The notes under the pieces: model-generated
The model's input: the letters and a program-made list of their open reading frames with translations, nothing else
Database searches by the model: none
Told to the model about the DNA's origin: nothing
Shown here: piece after piece, positions 1-6,887 of the stretch
Layout of the letters: each line of letters begins with the position of its first letter
Position numbering within the stretch: the stretch's first letter is position 1
Source of the DNA: Sporosarcina sp.
Lineage (GTDB): Bacteria > Bacillota > Bacilli > Bacillales_A > Planococcaceae
Length of the DNA: 56,432 nucleotides
Direction of reading: 5' to 3'
Assembly: GCA_026169375.1 (NCBI GenBank)
Contig: JAPFCR010000020.1
Span: 1 to 56,432, forward strand
Program-made: the position numbers and the translations under genes

Positions 1-6
1 TAATAC

Positions 7-52
7 AAAAAGCGATTCATTCCTGTTTATGTAGGAAATAAATCGCTTTTTT
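7..52. terminator. Rho-independent terminator
   Basis: An 11-base stem (AAAAAGCGATT paired with AATCGCTTTTT) is followed by a T-run. The A-rich 5' side makes it able to work in both directions. The gene it ends lies left of the window. Confidence 0.75.
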
Positions 53-78
53 GTGTATTTTATTTTCTTTAAATAATG

Positions 79-220
79 GGATTTCCGTTGATTGTAGTGC
101 AGAGCGGCGACTCGGGTGGGAGTAGCGCGACAGGTGAGACCCCACAGGAGCGCGGTTTTCGCGACGAGGAGGCTCACCGCGCGCCCCGCCGAAAGCGTCC
201 GCTCGGAACGGAAATCAACA
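79..220. repeat. GC-rich imperfect palindromic repeat
   Basis: A block much richer in GC than its surroundings, with imperfect inverted arms: ATTTCCGTT near 81 returns as AACGGAAAT near 207, and GGTGAG near 133 as GCTCACC near 171. The core carries GGGAGTAGCGCGACAGGTGAG. It interrupts an AT-rich intergenic region and contains only a spurious ORF. From memory, similar GC-rich palindromic intergenic repeats are common in Planococcaceae; I cannot name a registered family. Confidence 0.6.
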
Positions 221-365
221 GTTTTAGCATTAACTGACTTTAAAAGACTTTTTCAGTGGCCTCGCGTTTGTCTTCTTATGTTTTTCCTTGGGCAAATCTA
301 TAATAAGCACCAAATCAACAAAACTGGCATAATGTAAAGAAGTTATGAATTAAAGGAGGGCAACT

Positions 366-857
366 ATGCAATTTCTTTCATTTACAGGAATTGTTATGAA
401 TATCGAGCAGATTGAAACGGGGATGCACGGAGGTGTCTCTACTTGTATGCAATTATTCACAGTAAAAGGGCCTCAAGGGGAAATTGTTAATTTTCACGTT
501 GCGGGGGACACTTACTTTGTTCATCATGAAGTGATTACAAAAGGGGACCAGATCACTGCATTTTACGATGCGAATGCCCCCGCACCACTCATTTATCCGC
601 CTCAATATAGGGCAATAGTCATTGCTAAAGTAAACCCGCTATACTTTGTGAAAGTATCGTATTTCAATCAAAACTTATTGAGTGAAGACGGCCAGTTACA
701 ATTAATATTGAGTCGCGAGACAAAAGTTTTTATGGAGAATAGTCAACCATTTAAAGGTAATCCCCAAAACCAGAACTTGATTGTGTTATACGGACCAACC
801 ACACGAAGTATTCCAGCACAAACGACACCCTATGAAGTGATTGTTTTATGCCAGTAA
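366..857 (+). CDS. conserved hypothetical protein, 163 aa
   Basis: Start ATG at 366 follows an excellent AAAGGAGGG site. There is no signal peptide or membrane segment. The protein looks all-beta, with alternating hydrophobic strands in the first 100 residues (GIVMNIEQIE, EIVNFHVAGDTYFV, KGDQITAFYDANAPAP). The C-terminal part has an ILSRETKVFMENSQPFKGN stretch and ends in a LIVLYGPTTRSIPAQTTPYEV stretch. I have seen similar C-termini in uncharacterised Bacillales proteins but recognise no functional domain. It stands alone between the palindromic repeat and its own terminator. No function can be assigned. Confidence 0.75.
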   Translation: MQFLSFTGIVMNIEQIETGMHGGVSTCMQLFTVKGPQGEIVNFHVAGDTYFVHHEVITKGDQITAFYDANAPAPLIYPPQYRAIVIAKVNPLYFVKVSYFNQNLLSEDGQLQLILSRETKVFMENSQPFKGNPQNQNLIVLYGPTTRSIPAQTTPYEVIVLCQ

Positions 858-873
858 GGTTTTAAAAGTAAAG

Positions 874-920
874 AAAGCGAAGGAATGAATAGCCGATAAT
901 TCTTTCGCTTAATTTTTGAT
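874..920 (+). terminator. Rho-independent terminator
   Basis: AAGCGAAGGAAT pairs with ATTCTTTCGCTT with one mismatch, followed by AATTTTTG. It closes the hypothetical gene ending at 857. Confidence 0.65.
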
Positions 921-1082
921 TTTATATAGGGATTTATCCCAACAATCGATTTGTAATAATATTATTACGTTCGGGGCGCTCGATTAAGCAAATAATAAAA
1001 ACAACGAAATCCACCTTATACCATCTACAAAATAAAGTATACTTAAAGTAGTCAAGGAAGACTAGAAAGGCGTGAGAAAATA

Positions 1083-1622
1083 ATGGAAAGTCATTTTAAA
1101 ATCTTAAATACTCAGATTCACGATCAATTTACAATGGTACAAGCAAAGGAAAAGGATATTGAGAAAGTTCTTGCGTTATTAATTGCAACGGCAAAATGGT
1201 TTCAATCGAAAGGTTCAACACAGTGGAGTGGGCTATTGGAAGGAATCGACACGCACAACACAAAAGCTGCGGTAAATCGCGGGAATATTTTCGTTTGTAA
1301 AGATGATGAAGAAATTGCTGGGATGGTAATGTTACGCCAAACACCGAGTGAATGGGATTGTAAGCTTTGGGAATTAAATGAAAGTGACTTGAATGAATCA
1401 ATCTATTTACATCGTTTAGCGATTAACCGGGAATATGCAAATGCCGAGTTAGGAAAAGCGATGTTAAACTGGTGTCAAAACAATATCATTTTTGAAGGAA
1501 AAGAAAGACTTCGACTCGATTGCATCGCGAGTAATACGTTCTTAAATGTATTTTATCAGAATTCTGGCTTTACATACATCGGTGAAAATGATGGTTATTC
1601 ATTATTTGAATATGGCTTTTAA
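1083..1622 (+). CDS. GNAT family N-acetyltransferase, 179 aa
   Basis: Length and layout fit a single GCN5-related acetyltransferase domain. An N-terminal helix begins after FTMVQAKEKDIEKVLALL, a central strand carries FVCKDDEEIAGMVML, the acetyl-CoA-binding strand-helix lies around YLHRLAINREYANAELGKAML, and RLDCIASNTFLNVFYQNSGF is the typical C-terminal strand and helix. The consensus Q/RxxGxG/A loop is degenerate here. Substrate cannot be told from sequence. It is monocistronic, with a weak GGCGTGAG site before ATG 1083, and converges with the magnesium transporter gene. Confidence 0.85.
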   Translation: MESHFKILNTQIHDQFTMVQAKEKDIEKVLALLIATAKWFQSKGSTQWSGLLEGIDTHNTKAAVNRGNIFVCKDDEEIAGMVMLRQTPSEWDCKLWELNESDLNESIYLHRLAINREYANAELGKAMLNWCQNNIIFEGKERLRLDCIASNTFLNVFYQNSGFTYIGENDGYSLFEYGF

Positions 1623-1632
1623 TCGTAAAGAA

Positions 1633-1660
1633 GGAGAGGACAATGTTATCAGTCCTCTCC
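1633..1660. terminator. Hairpin between convergent genes
   Basis: A perfect 9-bp stem (GGAGAGGAC with GTCCTCTCC) lies between the acetyltransferase and magnesium transporter genes. No clear T-run follows on the plus strand; the minus side reads CCTTCTTT. It probably acts as a weak bidirectional terminator. Confidence 0.5.
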
Positions 1661-1669
1661 TGTATACCA

Positions 1670-2662
1670 TTACATTAATTTAGAAATAAACATTGTTGCG
1701 ATACCAAAGTAAATTAACAATGATAAAATATCATTAATTGTTGTAATAAGCGGACCAGACGCAATTGCTGGATCTGCTTTAAATTTATATAAAATGAGGG
1801 GAATAATTGTTCCAGCTAATGTTCCGATAATGAGTGTCGCAAGTAATGATGAACCAACGACAAGTCCTAAAACAATATCGCCTCTCCATACATAAGCAAT
1901 AATTGCAATGACAATTGCACAAGTGATTCCGATAATTATACCAACAATAAGCTCTCTAAATAATAACCTCGCCGTCGTTTTTGGCGTAATTTTTTCATGC
2001 ACAAGACCACGAACGACAACTGCTAGTGATTGTGTTCCTGTGTTACCTGTCATACCTGCAATCATCGGCATAAAGAAAGCAAGCGCAACGACGGCTTCTA
2101 AGGTCTCTTCAAATCGTTCAATAATTCCACCTGAAATAAGTCCAATAAATAATAATAATACGAGCCAAGGTAATCTTCTAAAAGCCGCGGTGAATGGGCT
2201 CGTATGGAATGTGATTTCTTTACTTGAAGCCATTAATTTACCAATATCTTCATCTGCTTCTTGCCAAACAACATCTAAAATGTCTTCTACGTGAATAAGA
2301 CCAATCAACTCTTTCGAATTGTTGACGACAGGAATTGAGACTAAATCTTCTTCTCGAAATATTTGAGCTGCTTTTTCCTGATCTAAATCTGTTGGTAATG
2401 AAATAATATCTGTAATCATAATTTCTGATACTTTTTTAACACTATTTGCACCGAGCAATTCCCGAATTGATAAAACACCTGTTAACTCGTTTTTATCGTT
2501 AATAATATACAAGTAGTGAATGTTTGTCTTACCTTGTACATTTTTACGCAGATGATGAATTGCCTCTGCTACTGAATATTGTTCCTGTAATGCGATGTAG
2601 CCTTTTTTCATTAATGTTCCGGTCGTTTCTTTTTCATAAACTCCGTTGTTCTTTACTGTCAT
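1670..2662 (-). CDS. mgtE: MgtE-family magnesium transporter, short form, 330 aa
   Basis: Mg2+ channel/transporter of the cytoplasmic membrane. Residues about 12-135 form a CBS pair (GVLSIRELLGA, LIGLIHVEDILDVV). A linker follows, then about five membrane segments from residue 165 with the family motifs MPMIAGMTGNTGTQSLAVVVRG and SGPLITTINDILSLLIYFGIA. The usual protein is about 450 residues; the roughly 130-residue acidic MgtE_N domain that helps close the channel at high Mg2+ is missing. Start ATG 2662 follows TAAGGAGG. The gene lies downstream of an M-box and its terminator, so expression should rise when Mg2+ is low. A 35-codon ORF ends inside its ribosome binding site. Confidence 0.93.
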   Translation of the reverse strand: MTVKNNGVYEKETTGTLMKKGYIALQEQYSVAEAIHHLRKNVQGKTNIHYLYIINDKNELTGVLSIRELLGANSVKKVSEIMITDIISLPTDLDQEKAAQIFREEDLVSIPVVNNSKELIGLIHVEDILDVVWQEADEDIGKLMASSKEITFHTSPFTAAFRRLPWLVLLLFIGLISGGIIERFEETLEAVVALAFFMPMIAGMTGNTGTQSLAVVVRGLVHEKITPKTTARLLFRELIVGIIIGITCAIVIAIIAYVWRGDIVLGLVVGSSLLATLIIGTLAGTIIPLILYKFKADPAIASGPLITTINDILSLLIYFGIATMFISKLM

Positions 2663-2675
2663 GGGAATGACCTCC

Positions 2676-2783
2676 TTAATCCGTCCACTCCTTTACCATA
2701 AATGGGGGAGCGACTTGCTGTTGTTTTAAATTAACGATTGTCCACCGATCTCCGGGGGGTTTTGACTGACTCGATTGACTCAA
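2676..2783 (-). CDS. small leader ORF (35 codons) between M-box terminator and mgtE
   Basis: A TTG start at 2783 is preceded by AAAGGAGGTGATGGGG, an almost complete anti-SD match at good spacing. The ORF runs 35 codons to TAA at 2676-2678, and the final AA belongs to the AAGGAGG of mgtE, so translation of the two should be coupled. The peptide begins M-S-Q-S-S-Q-S-K-P-P-G-D and later has A-P-P-F. PPG is a known strong, EF-P-dependent ribosome pausing motif. It has no membrane segment. It lies after the riboswitch terminator, so it is transcribed only when the terminator is not formed. Function unknown; it could be a translated leader or chance. Confidence 0.55.
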   Translation of the reverse strand: MSQSSQSKPPGDRWTIVNLKQQQVAPPFMVKEWTD

Positions 2784-2808
2784 CCCCATCACCTCCTTTA
2801 AATTTTGC

Positions 2809-2881
2809 AAATAAAAAACACCCCTCTACAAAGAAGGATGTCAAACATTTAAAAAACATTTAATAAGCCTCCTTCGTAGAG
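2809..2881 (-). terminator. Riboswitch expression-platform terminator
   Basis: On the minus strand CTCTACGAAGGAGG (2881-2868) pairs with CCTTCTTTGTAGAG (2837-2824), followed by GGGGTGTTTTTTATTT. The 5' arm abuts the conserved M-box core, as expected for a Mg2+-controlled transcription terminator. Confidence 0.85.
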
Positions 2882-3021
2882 CTTTAGCACTGTATAGCAT
2901 AGGTCTAGGACCAGCTGCGTTAAAAACTACCTTAAGTCGATAGTTCCTGTTGACCCATTGGAGTCTTTCGACATTTCTGGGCAGCAGCGTATCTCTATAC
3001 AGGAGCCTCACCTAACGAGGA
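2868..3021 (-). promoter_or_regulatory. M-box (ykoK leader) Mg2+ riboswitch
   Basis: The minus strand carries M-box landmarks in order: CGTTAGGTGAGGCTCCT at the 5' end, then ATACGCTGCTGCCCAGAAATG, GTCGAAAGACTCCAATGGGTC, AACAGGAACTATCGACTTAAGG and GCAGCTGGTCCTAGACCTATGC. It lies directly upstream of an intrinsic terminator and the mgtE gene. In this family Mg2+ binding favours the terminator, so high Mg2+ should shut off the small leader ORF and mgtE. Confidence 0.95.
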
Positions 3022-3198
3022 ATATGTATAATAATTTCTAATTTCAAATACATATATTACGTTTCTAATGATGATTTGTCAAATGTTTTTTAAGAAATTG
3101 TATTCAAATGAAAATAAAAGACAGATTAAATAGTGCTTATTTGCAACTCATATGCGCTCCTGTTATTATAAAAGTGATAGTAGAAAGGGGTTTTTTCA

Positions 3199-3639
3199 AT
3201 GTCAATGGATTTCAATTTACTAATGGAAGAAACAATAAATCGTGCTCGTTCTGAAATGGATGCGATTGGATATGAACAATTAACATCACCTGAAGCAGTA
3301 GAAGACGCGGTGAAACAATCTGGTACAACACTTGTTATGATTAACTCAGTATGTGGATGTGCTGGTGGCATTGCGCGCCCGGCTGCTCAGCATGCGGTTC
3401 ATTATGATAAACGACCGGATCATCTCGTAACAGTATTTGCAGGTCAAGACAAAGAAGCAACTGCACAAATGCGTATGCACTTTGGCGAAGATCATTTACC
3501 ATCTTCACCTTCATTTGCGTTATTAAAAGATGGGAAGTTAGTAGCAGAAGTAGGTCGTTATGAAATTGAAGGACATGACCCAATGTCTGTTGTGACAAAC
3601 TTACAAGGATACTTTGAAGAATACTGCGAAGAAGTTTAA
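3199..3639 (+). CDS. brxB: BrxA/BrxB family bacilliredoxin, 146 aa
   Basis: Bacilliredoxins remove bacillithiol from oxidised protein cysteines in the cytoplasm of bacillithiol-producing Firmicutes. The CxC active site is visible as NSVCGCAGG (C52, C54), followed by the family stretch [11 protein letters not shown]. Length matches B. subtilis YphP and YqiW (144-145 aa). Start ATG 3199 follows GAAAGGGGT. Its place beside a Prli42-like gene and the yqj block favours YqiW (BrxB) over BrxA, which is inference. A clear terminator follows. Confidence 0.9.
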   Translation: MSMDFNLLMEETINRARSEMDAIGYEQLTSPEAVEDAVKQSGTTLVMINSVCGCAGGIARPAAQHAVHYDKRPDHLVTVFAGQDKEATAQMRMHFGEDHLPSSPSFALLKDGKLVAEVGRYEIEGHDPMSVVTNLQGYFEEYCEEV

Positions 3640-3701
3640 TTTGACTATTTTTTTAAGTAATGAATTCATTCTTTAAAAATGAAAAATCAATACAAGATAA
3701 T

Positions 3702-3748
3702 AAAAACTGTTCATATATGCCGATCTATTGCATAATGAACAGTTTTTA
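3702..3748. terminator. Rho-independent terminator
   Basis: AAAAACTGTTCAT pairs with ATGAACAGTTTTT around a 19-base loop. A/T symmetry lets it serve both brxB and the small convergent gene. Confidence 0.8.
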
Positions 3749-3821
3749 TTATTTGAAAATTTTAGTGAACCGATGATGTGATGAAATTGCTTTCATTTGG
3801 CGATTTGAAATTTCGCCCAGC

Positions 3822-3917
3822 TTACATCATCATGCTAAGACCCATACCAAGACCAGACAATAACATTGCACCAATCATAATATAAACAATCCATTTTTGT
3901 GTTTTTTTATTACTCAT
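3822..3917 (-). CDS. prli42: Prli42-like membrane miniprotein, 31 aa
   Basis: A 31-residue ORF with ATG at 3917 and TAAGGAG eight bases upstream. It has a short basic N-terminus (MSNKKTQKW) and one hydrophobic membrane helix rich in Met, Leu and Gly. This is the length and layout of Prli42, the Listeria miniprotein that anchors the stressosome (RsbR) to the membrane. Converging with brxB, it sits in a block syntenic with B. subtilis yqi/yqj. The assignment rests on size, topology and the MSNKK-type start, so it is probable, not proven. Confidence 0.75.
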   Translation of the reverse strand: MSNKKTQKWIVYIMIGAMLLSGLGMGLSMMM

Positions 3918-4032
3918 CTTTAAAACTCCTTACGTACTTCTTTTCTTATATTTTAACAGAAATATAAGAATTCACAACTGCTAGCAGTTTTATCGTTGAA
4001 ATTGTACAATAGAAAGAAGAGGAGGGATTTGT

Positions 4033-4443
4033 ATAAAAGGTGTAGATCATATTGGCATTGCTGTAAAAAGTATTGAAAAAGCATTACCGTATTATACGAA
4101 AACACTCTCATTGCCGTTGGTAGGGATTGAAGAAGTTGTTTCACAAAAAGTGCGCGTTGCTTTTATCGACGCTGGAAATTTGAAACTAGAATTATTGGAA
4201 GCAACTGAAGAAGATAGTTCAATTGCAAAGTTCATTGAAAAGCGCGGGGAAGGCATTCATCACATTGCCTTTAATGTGACAGATATTAAGACTCGTATGC
4301 AAACATTGAAAGATAAAGGGATCCAATTGCTTGATGAAAAGCCTCGAAAAGGAGCGGGCGACGCAAAAATTGCATTTTTACATCCCAAATGTTCGCATGG
4401 TGTTCTTTACGAGCTTTGTGAAACACCTCAACAAGATTTATAA
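4033..4443 (+). CDS. mce: methylmalonyl-CoA epimerase, 136 aa, apparent AUA start
   Basis: A VOC/glyoxalase-fold enzyme that epimerises (2R)- and (2S)-methylmalonyl-CoA. It opens with KGVDHIGIAVKSIEKALPYY, whose His is a metal ligand. A second metal-ligand region follows in GEGIHHIAFNVTDI, and LHPKCSHGVLYELCE is the conserved C-terminus with a Glu ligand. An ORF from TTG 4111 would drop the first metal His, so translation must begin earlier. The only position at good spacing from GGAGGG (4021-4026) is ATA at 4033; no ATG, GTG or TTG lies in frame nearby. The B. subtilis counterpart is YqjC. The carboxylase gene usually next to it (yqjD) is absent. Confidence 0.85.
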   Translation: MKGVDHIGIAVKSIEKALPYYTKTLSLPLVGIEEVVSQKVRVAFIDAGNLKLELLEATEEDSSIAKFIEKRGEGIHHIAFNVTDIKTRMQTLKDKGIQLLDEKPRKGAGDAKIAFLHPKCSHGVLYELCETPQQDL

Positions 4444-4486
4444 GCAAAAAAGATTTTACTACATATTATAAAAGGAGCATAAATCT

Positions 4487-5608
4487 ATGAATAAAGAAAG
4501 ATTATTAAATGAGTTTTTAGAACTTGTTCAAATTGACTCAGAAACGAAAGATGAAAGAGAAATTGCGAATGTTTTAACAGAAAAAATGACTGCATTAGGA
4601 TTTACCGTTGTTGAAGACGATTCTGCAAAGAGAAGTGGACACGGCGCAGGTAATTTAATTGCAACAAAGGAAGGAACTGTCAAAGACGCGGATTCGATTT
4701 ACTTTACTTGTCATATGGATACAGTTGTTCCTGGAGTCGGCATAAAACCAGAGGTAAAAGAAGATGGCTATATTTATTCTGACGGAACAACAATTTTAGG
4801 AGCAGATGATAAAGCGGGGATCGCAGCACTATTTGAAATGATATGCGTGCTAAAAGAAGAGGAGATTGAACATGGCGATTTACAATTTGTTATTACTGCA
4901 GGAGAAGAAAGTGGACTAATGGGTGCAAAAGCAATGGATCCAGAACTCATTACTGCAAAATACGGTTATGCAGTCGATAGTGACGGAAAAGTAGGTGGCA
5001 TCGTAACTGCAGCACCTTTCCAAGCGAAAGTTTGGGCAACAATTCACGGGAAAACGGCACATGCTGGTGTAGCCCCTGAAAAAGGCGTTTCGGCGATTAA
5101 CATTGCATCGAAGTCAATTGCCAATATGACGCTTGGACGAATCGATGATGAAACGACAGCAAATATCGGAAGTTTCCACGGAGGTAAGGCTACAAATATT
5201 GTTTGTGATGAAGTAACGATTGTAGCGGAAGCACGTTCTATTCAAGAAGATAAATTAGTAAAACAATTAGCTCATATGAATGAAACATTTACAACAATTG
5301 CTGAACAAATGGGAGGAAAAGCAACTGTTGAAATTGAACATATGTATCCAGGATTTAGTTTTACAGATGAAGAAAAAGTTGTTCAAACTGCGATGCAAGC
5401 TGTTAAAAACGTCGGACGAACACCAGAATTATTAACGAGTGGTGGTGGAAGTGACGGCAACGTATTTAACGGTGCAGGCATTCCAACAGTGACGTTATCA
5501 GTTGGGTATGAAGAGATTCATACAACGAAAGAAAGAATGCCAGTTGAGGAGTTAGAAAAGTTAACGGAATTATTAGTTGAAATTGTTCGTGTTACGGCAA
5601 CTTCATAA
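4487..5608 (+). CDS. yqjE: M20-family peptidase, YqjE/PepT-like, 373 aa
   Basis: A cytoplasmic zinc-dependent exopeptidase of the tripeptidase T-like branch of M20. Metal-site motifs are in order: FTCHMDTVVPG (about residue 75), LGADDKAGIAAL with the bridging Asp, and ITAGEESGLMGAK with the catalytic Glu. The lid/dimerisation domain contains KTAHAGVAPEKGVSAI, and GGGSDGNVFNGAGIP carries the late metal region. ATG 4487 follows AAAGGAGC. It lies 43 bases after mce, the same order as yqjC-(yqjD)-yqjE in B. subtilis. True substrate is unproven. Confidence 0.9.
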   Translation: MNKERLLNEFLELVQIDSETKDEREIANVLTEKMTALGFTVVEDDSAKRSGHGAGNLIATKEGTVKDADSIYFTCHMDTVVPGVGIKPEVKEDGYIYSDGTTILGADDKAGIAALFEMICVLKEEEIEHGDLQFVITAGEESGLMGAKAMDPELITAKYGYAVDSDGKVGGIVTAAPFQAKVWATIHGKTAHAGVAPEKGVSAINIASKSIANMTLGRIDDETTANIGSFHGGKATNIVCDEVTIVAEARSIQEDKLVKQLAHMNETFTTIAEQMGGKATVEIEHMYPGFSFTDEEKVVQTAMQAVKNVGRTPELLTSGGGSDGNVFNGAGIPTVTLSVGYEEIHTTKERMPVEELEKLTELLVEIVRVTATS

Positions 5609-5636
5609 AAGTAGAAAACCATAGCATCATTTATAT

Positions 5637-5667
5637 AGCCGAGCATGTCTATGTTCGGCTACTTTTC
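5637..5667 (+). terminator. Weak Rho-independent terminator
   Basis: AGCCGAGCAT pairs with ATGTTCGGCT with one wobble around a GTCT loop, followed by ACTTTTC. It separates the peptidase gene from the polymerase gene. Confidence 0.55.
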
Positions 5668-5681
5668 AAGGAGAGAAGCTT

Positions 5682-6869
5682 ATGTTAAAACAGAAACGAC
5701 CAAAAGCAAGCGTTATTTTACATGTAGATATGAATAGCTTCTTTGCATCTGTTGAACAAGCCTATGATCCTTCTTTGAAAAATCTCCCACTCGCCGTTGC
5801 AGGAAATCCTAAACATCGTCGTGGCATTATTGTAACCTGCTCTTACGAAGCACGGGCATACGGTGTTTACACAACGATGACGGTCGGGGAAGCGAGACGT
5901 CTTTGCCCAGACTTAGTCATTATTCCACCTGATCGGAAGAAATACGTTGCCGCTTCAGCAGCTGTTTTTACGATTTTACAATCATATACAGATCTTGTTG
6001 AACCTGTTTCAATTGATGAAGCTTATATAGACATTACGGACATCGGTGGCTTGACCAATGCGGTGGGCATTACAAAAAACATTCAACAGCAAATTTTGAA
6101 AGAACTAGACTTGCCTTGTTCGATAGGCATTGGGCCAAATAAGTTTTTAGCCAAAACAGCATCTGATATGAAAAAACCAATGGGCATTACGATTTTACGG
6201 AAACGGCAAATTGAACAAGCTTTATGGCCACTTCCTGTAATTGAAATGCACGGGATTGGAAAGAGTACTGAAAAGAAGTTGGCACAATTAAAAATTCATA
6301 CGATTGGCGACTTGGCAAAAGCAAATGACCTTCAATTGAAAACGGCAATTGGCTTAAATGGGATTCGATTAAAAGAACGGGCAAATGGAATTGACCCTCG
6401 GCCAGTTGATCCGGAAGCTGCAAAAGAAAGAAAAAGCGTTGGCAGTTCAACGACACTAGCAATCGATGAAACGGATTTAGAAGCTTGTTTAAAAACCTTT
6501 GAATGGCTTGCAAATAAAATTGCTGTTAGGCTAGACAAAGAACAATTAGCAGGAACTGTGGTTATGATTCAAATTCGTTCATCAGATTGGCGAAATCATA
6601 CGAGAAGTAAAACAGTCGTCAATCCGATTTATAAAGAACAAGACATTTATCAGGAAGCAAAACAACTCTTTACCCAACATTGGGATAGAGAACCCGTACG
6701 CTTGTTAGGTGTTACCATTTCTAACGTGATTCCTGTTCAAGAAGTTTATGAACAATTATCGATTTATAATTTTGAAAAACACGCCTCTGACAATGAAATG
6801 GAAGGACTTGTTTCAACATTAAATAAGAAATTTGGAACAGATACAATTCAAAGAGGTACAAAAAAATAG
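5682..6869 (+). CDS. dinB: DNA polymerase IV (Y-family), 395 aa
   Basis: An error-prone translesion polymerase. Catalytic acidic residues are visible in HVDMNSFFASVEQ (D16) and SIDEAYIDITD (D112, E113). The thumb contains the helix-hairpin-helix PVIEMHGIGKSTEKKLAQL, and the little-finger domain fills residues about 245-365. Near the C-terminus EQLSIYNF resembles the QLxLF beta-clamp-binding peptide. Length is typical (YqjH of B. subtilis is 414 aa). ATG 5682 has AAGGAGAG upstream. It is followed 18 bases later by rnz, so the two are probably co-transcribed. Confidence 0.93.
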   Translation: MLKQKRPKASVILHVDMNSFFASVEQAYDPSLKNLPLAVAGNPKHRRGIIVTCSYEARAYGVYTTMTVGEARRLCPDLVIIPPDRKKYVAASAAVFTILQSYTDLVEPVSIDEAYIDITDIGGLTNAVGITKNIQQQILKELDLPCSIGIGPNKFLAKTASDMKKPMGITILRKRQIEQALWPLPVIEMHGIGKSTEKKLAQLKIHTIGDLAKANDLQLKTAIGLNGIRLKERANGIDPRPVDPEAAKERKSVGSSTTLAIDETDLEACLKTFEWLANKIAVRLDKEQLAGTVVMIQIRSSDWRNHTRSKTVVNPIYKEQDIYQEAKQLFTQHWDREPVRLLGVTISNVIPVQEVYEQLSIYNFEKHASDNEMEGLVSTLNKKFGTDTIQRGTKK

Positions 6870-6887
6870 GGAGGTGCATTCCTTCAT

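Noticed and set aside
116..337. ORF of 73 codons inside the GC-rich repeat
   Set aside because: Arg-rich, low-complexity translation of the palindromic repeat, no ribosome binding site, no protein-like pattern.
4111..4443. Shorter methylmalonyl-CoA epimerase from TTG 4111
   Set aside because: It would lose the conserved N-terminal strand and metal-binding His that are encoded in frame upstream behind a good ribosome site.
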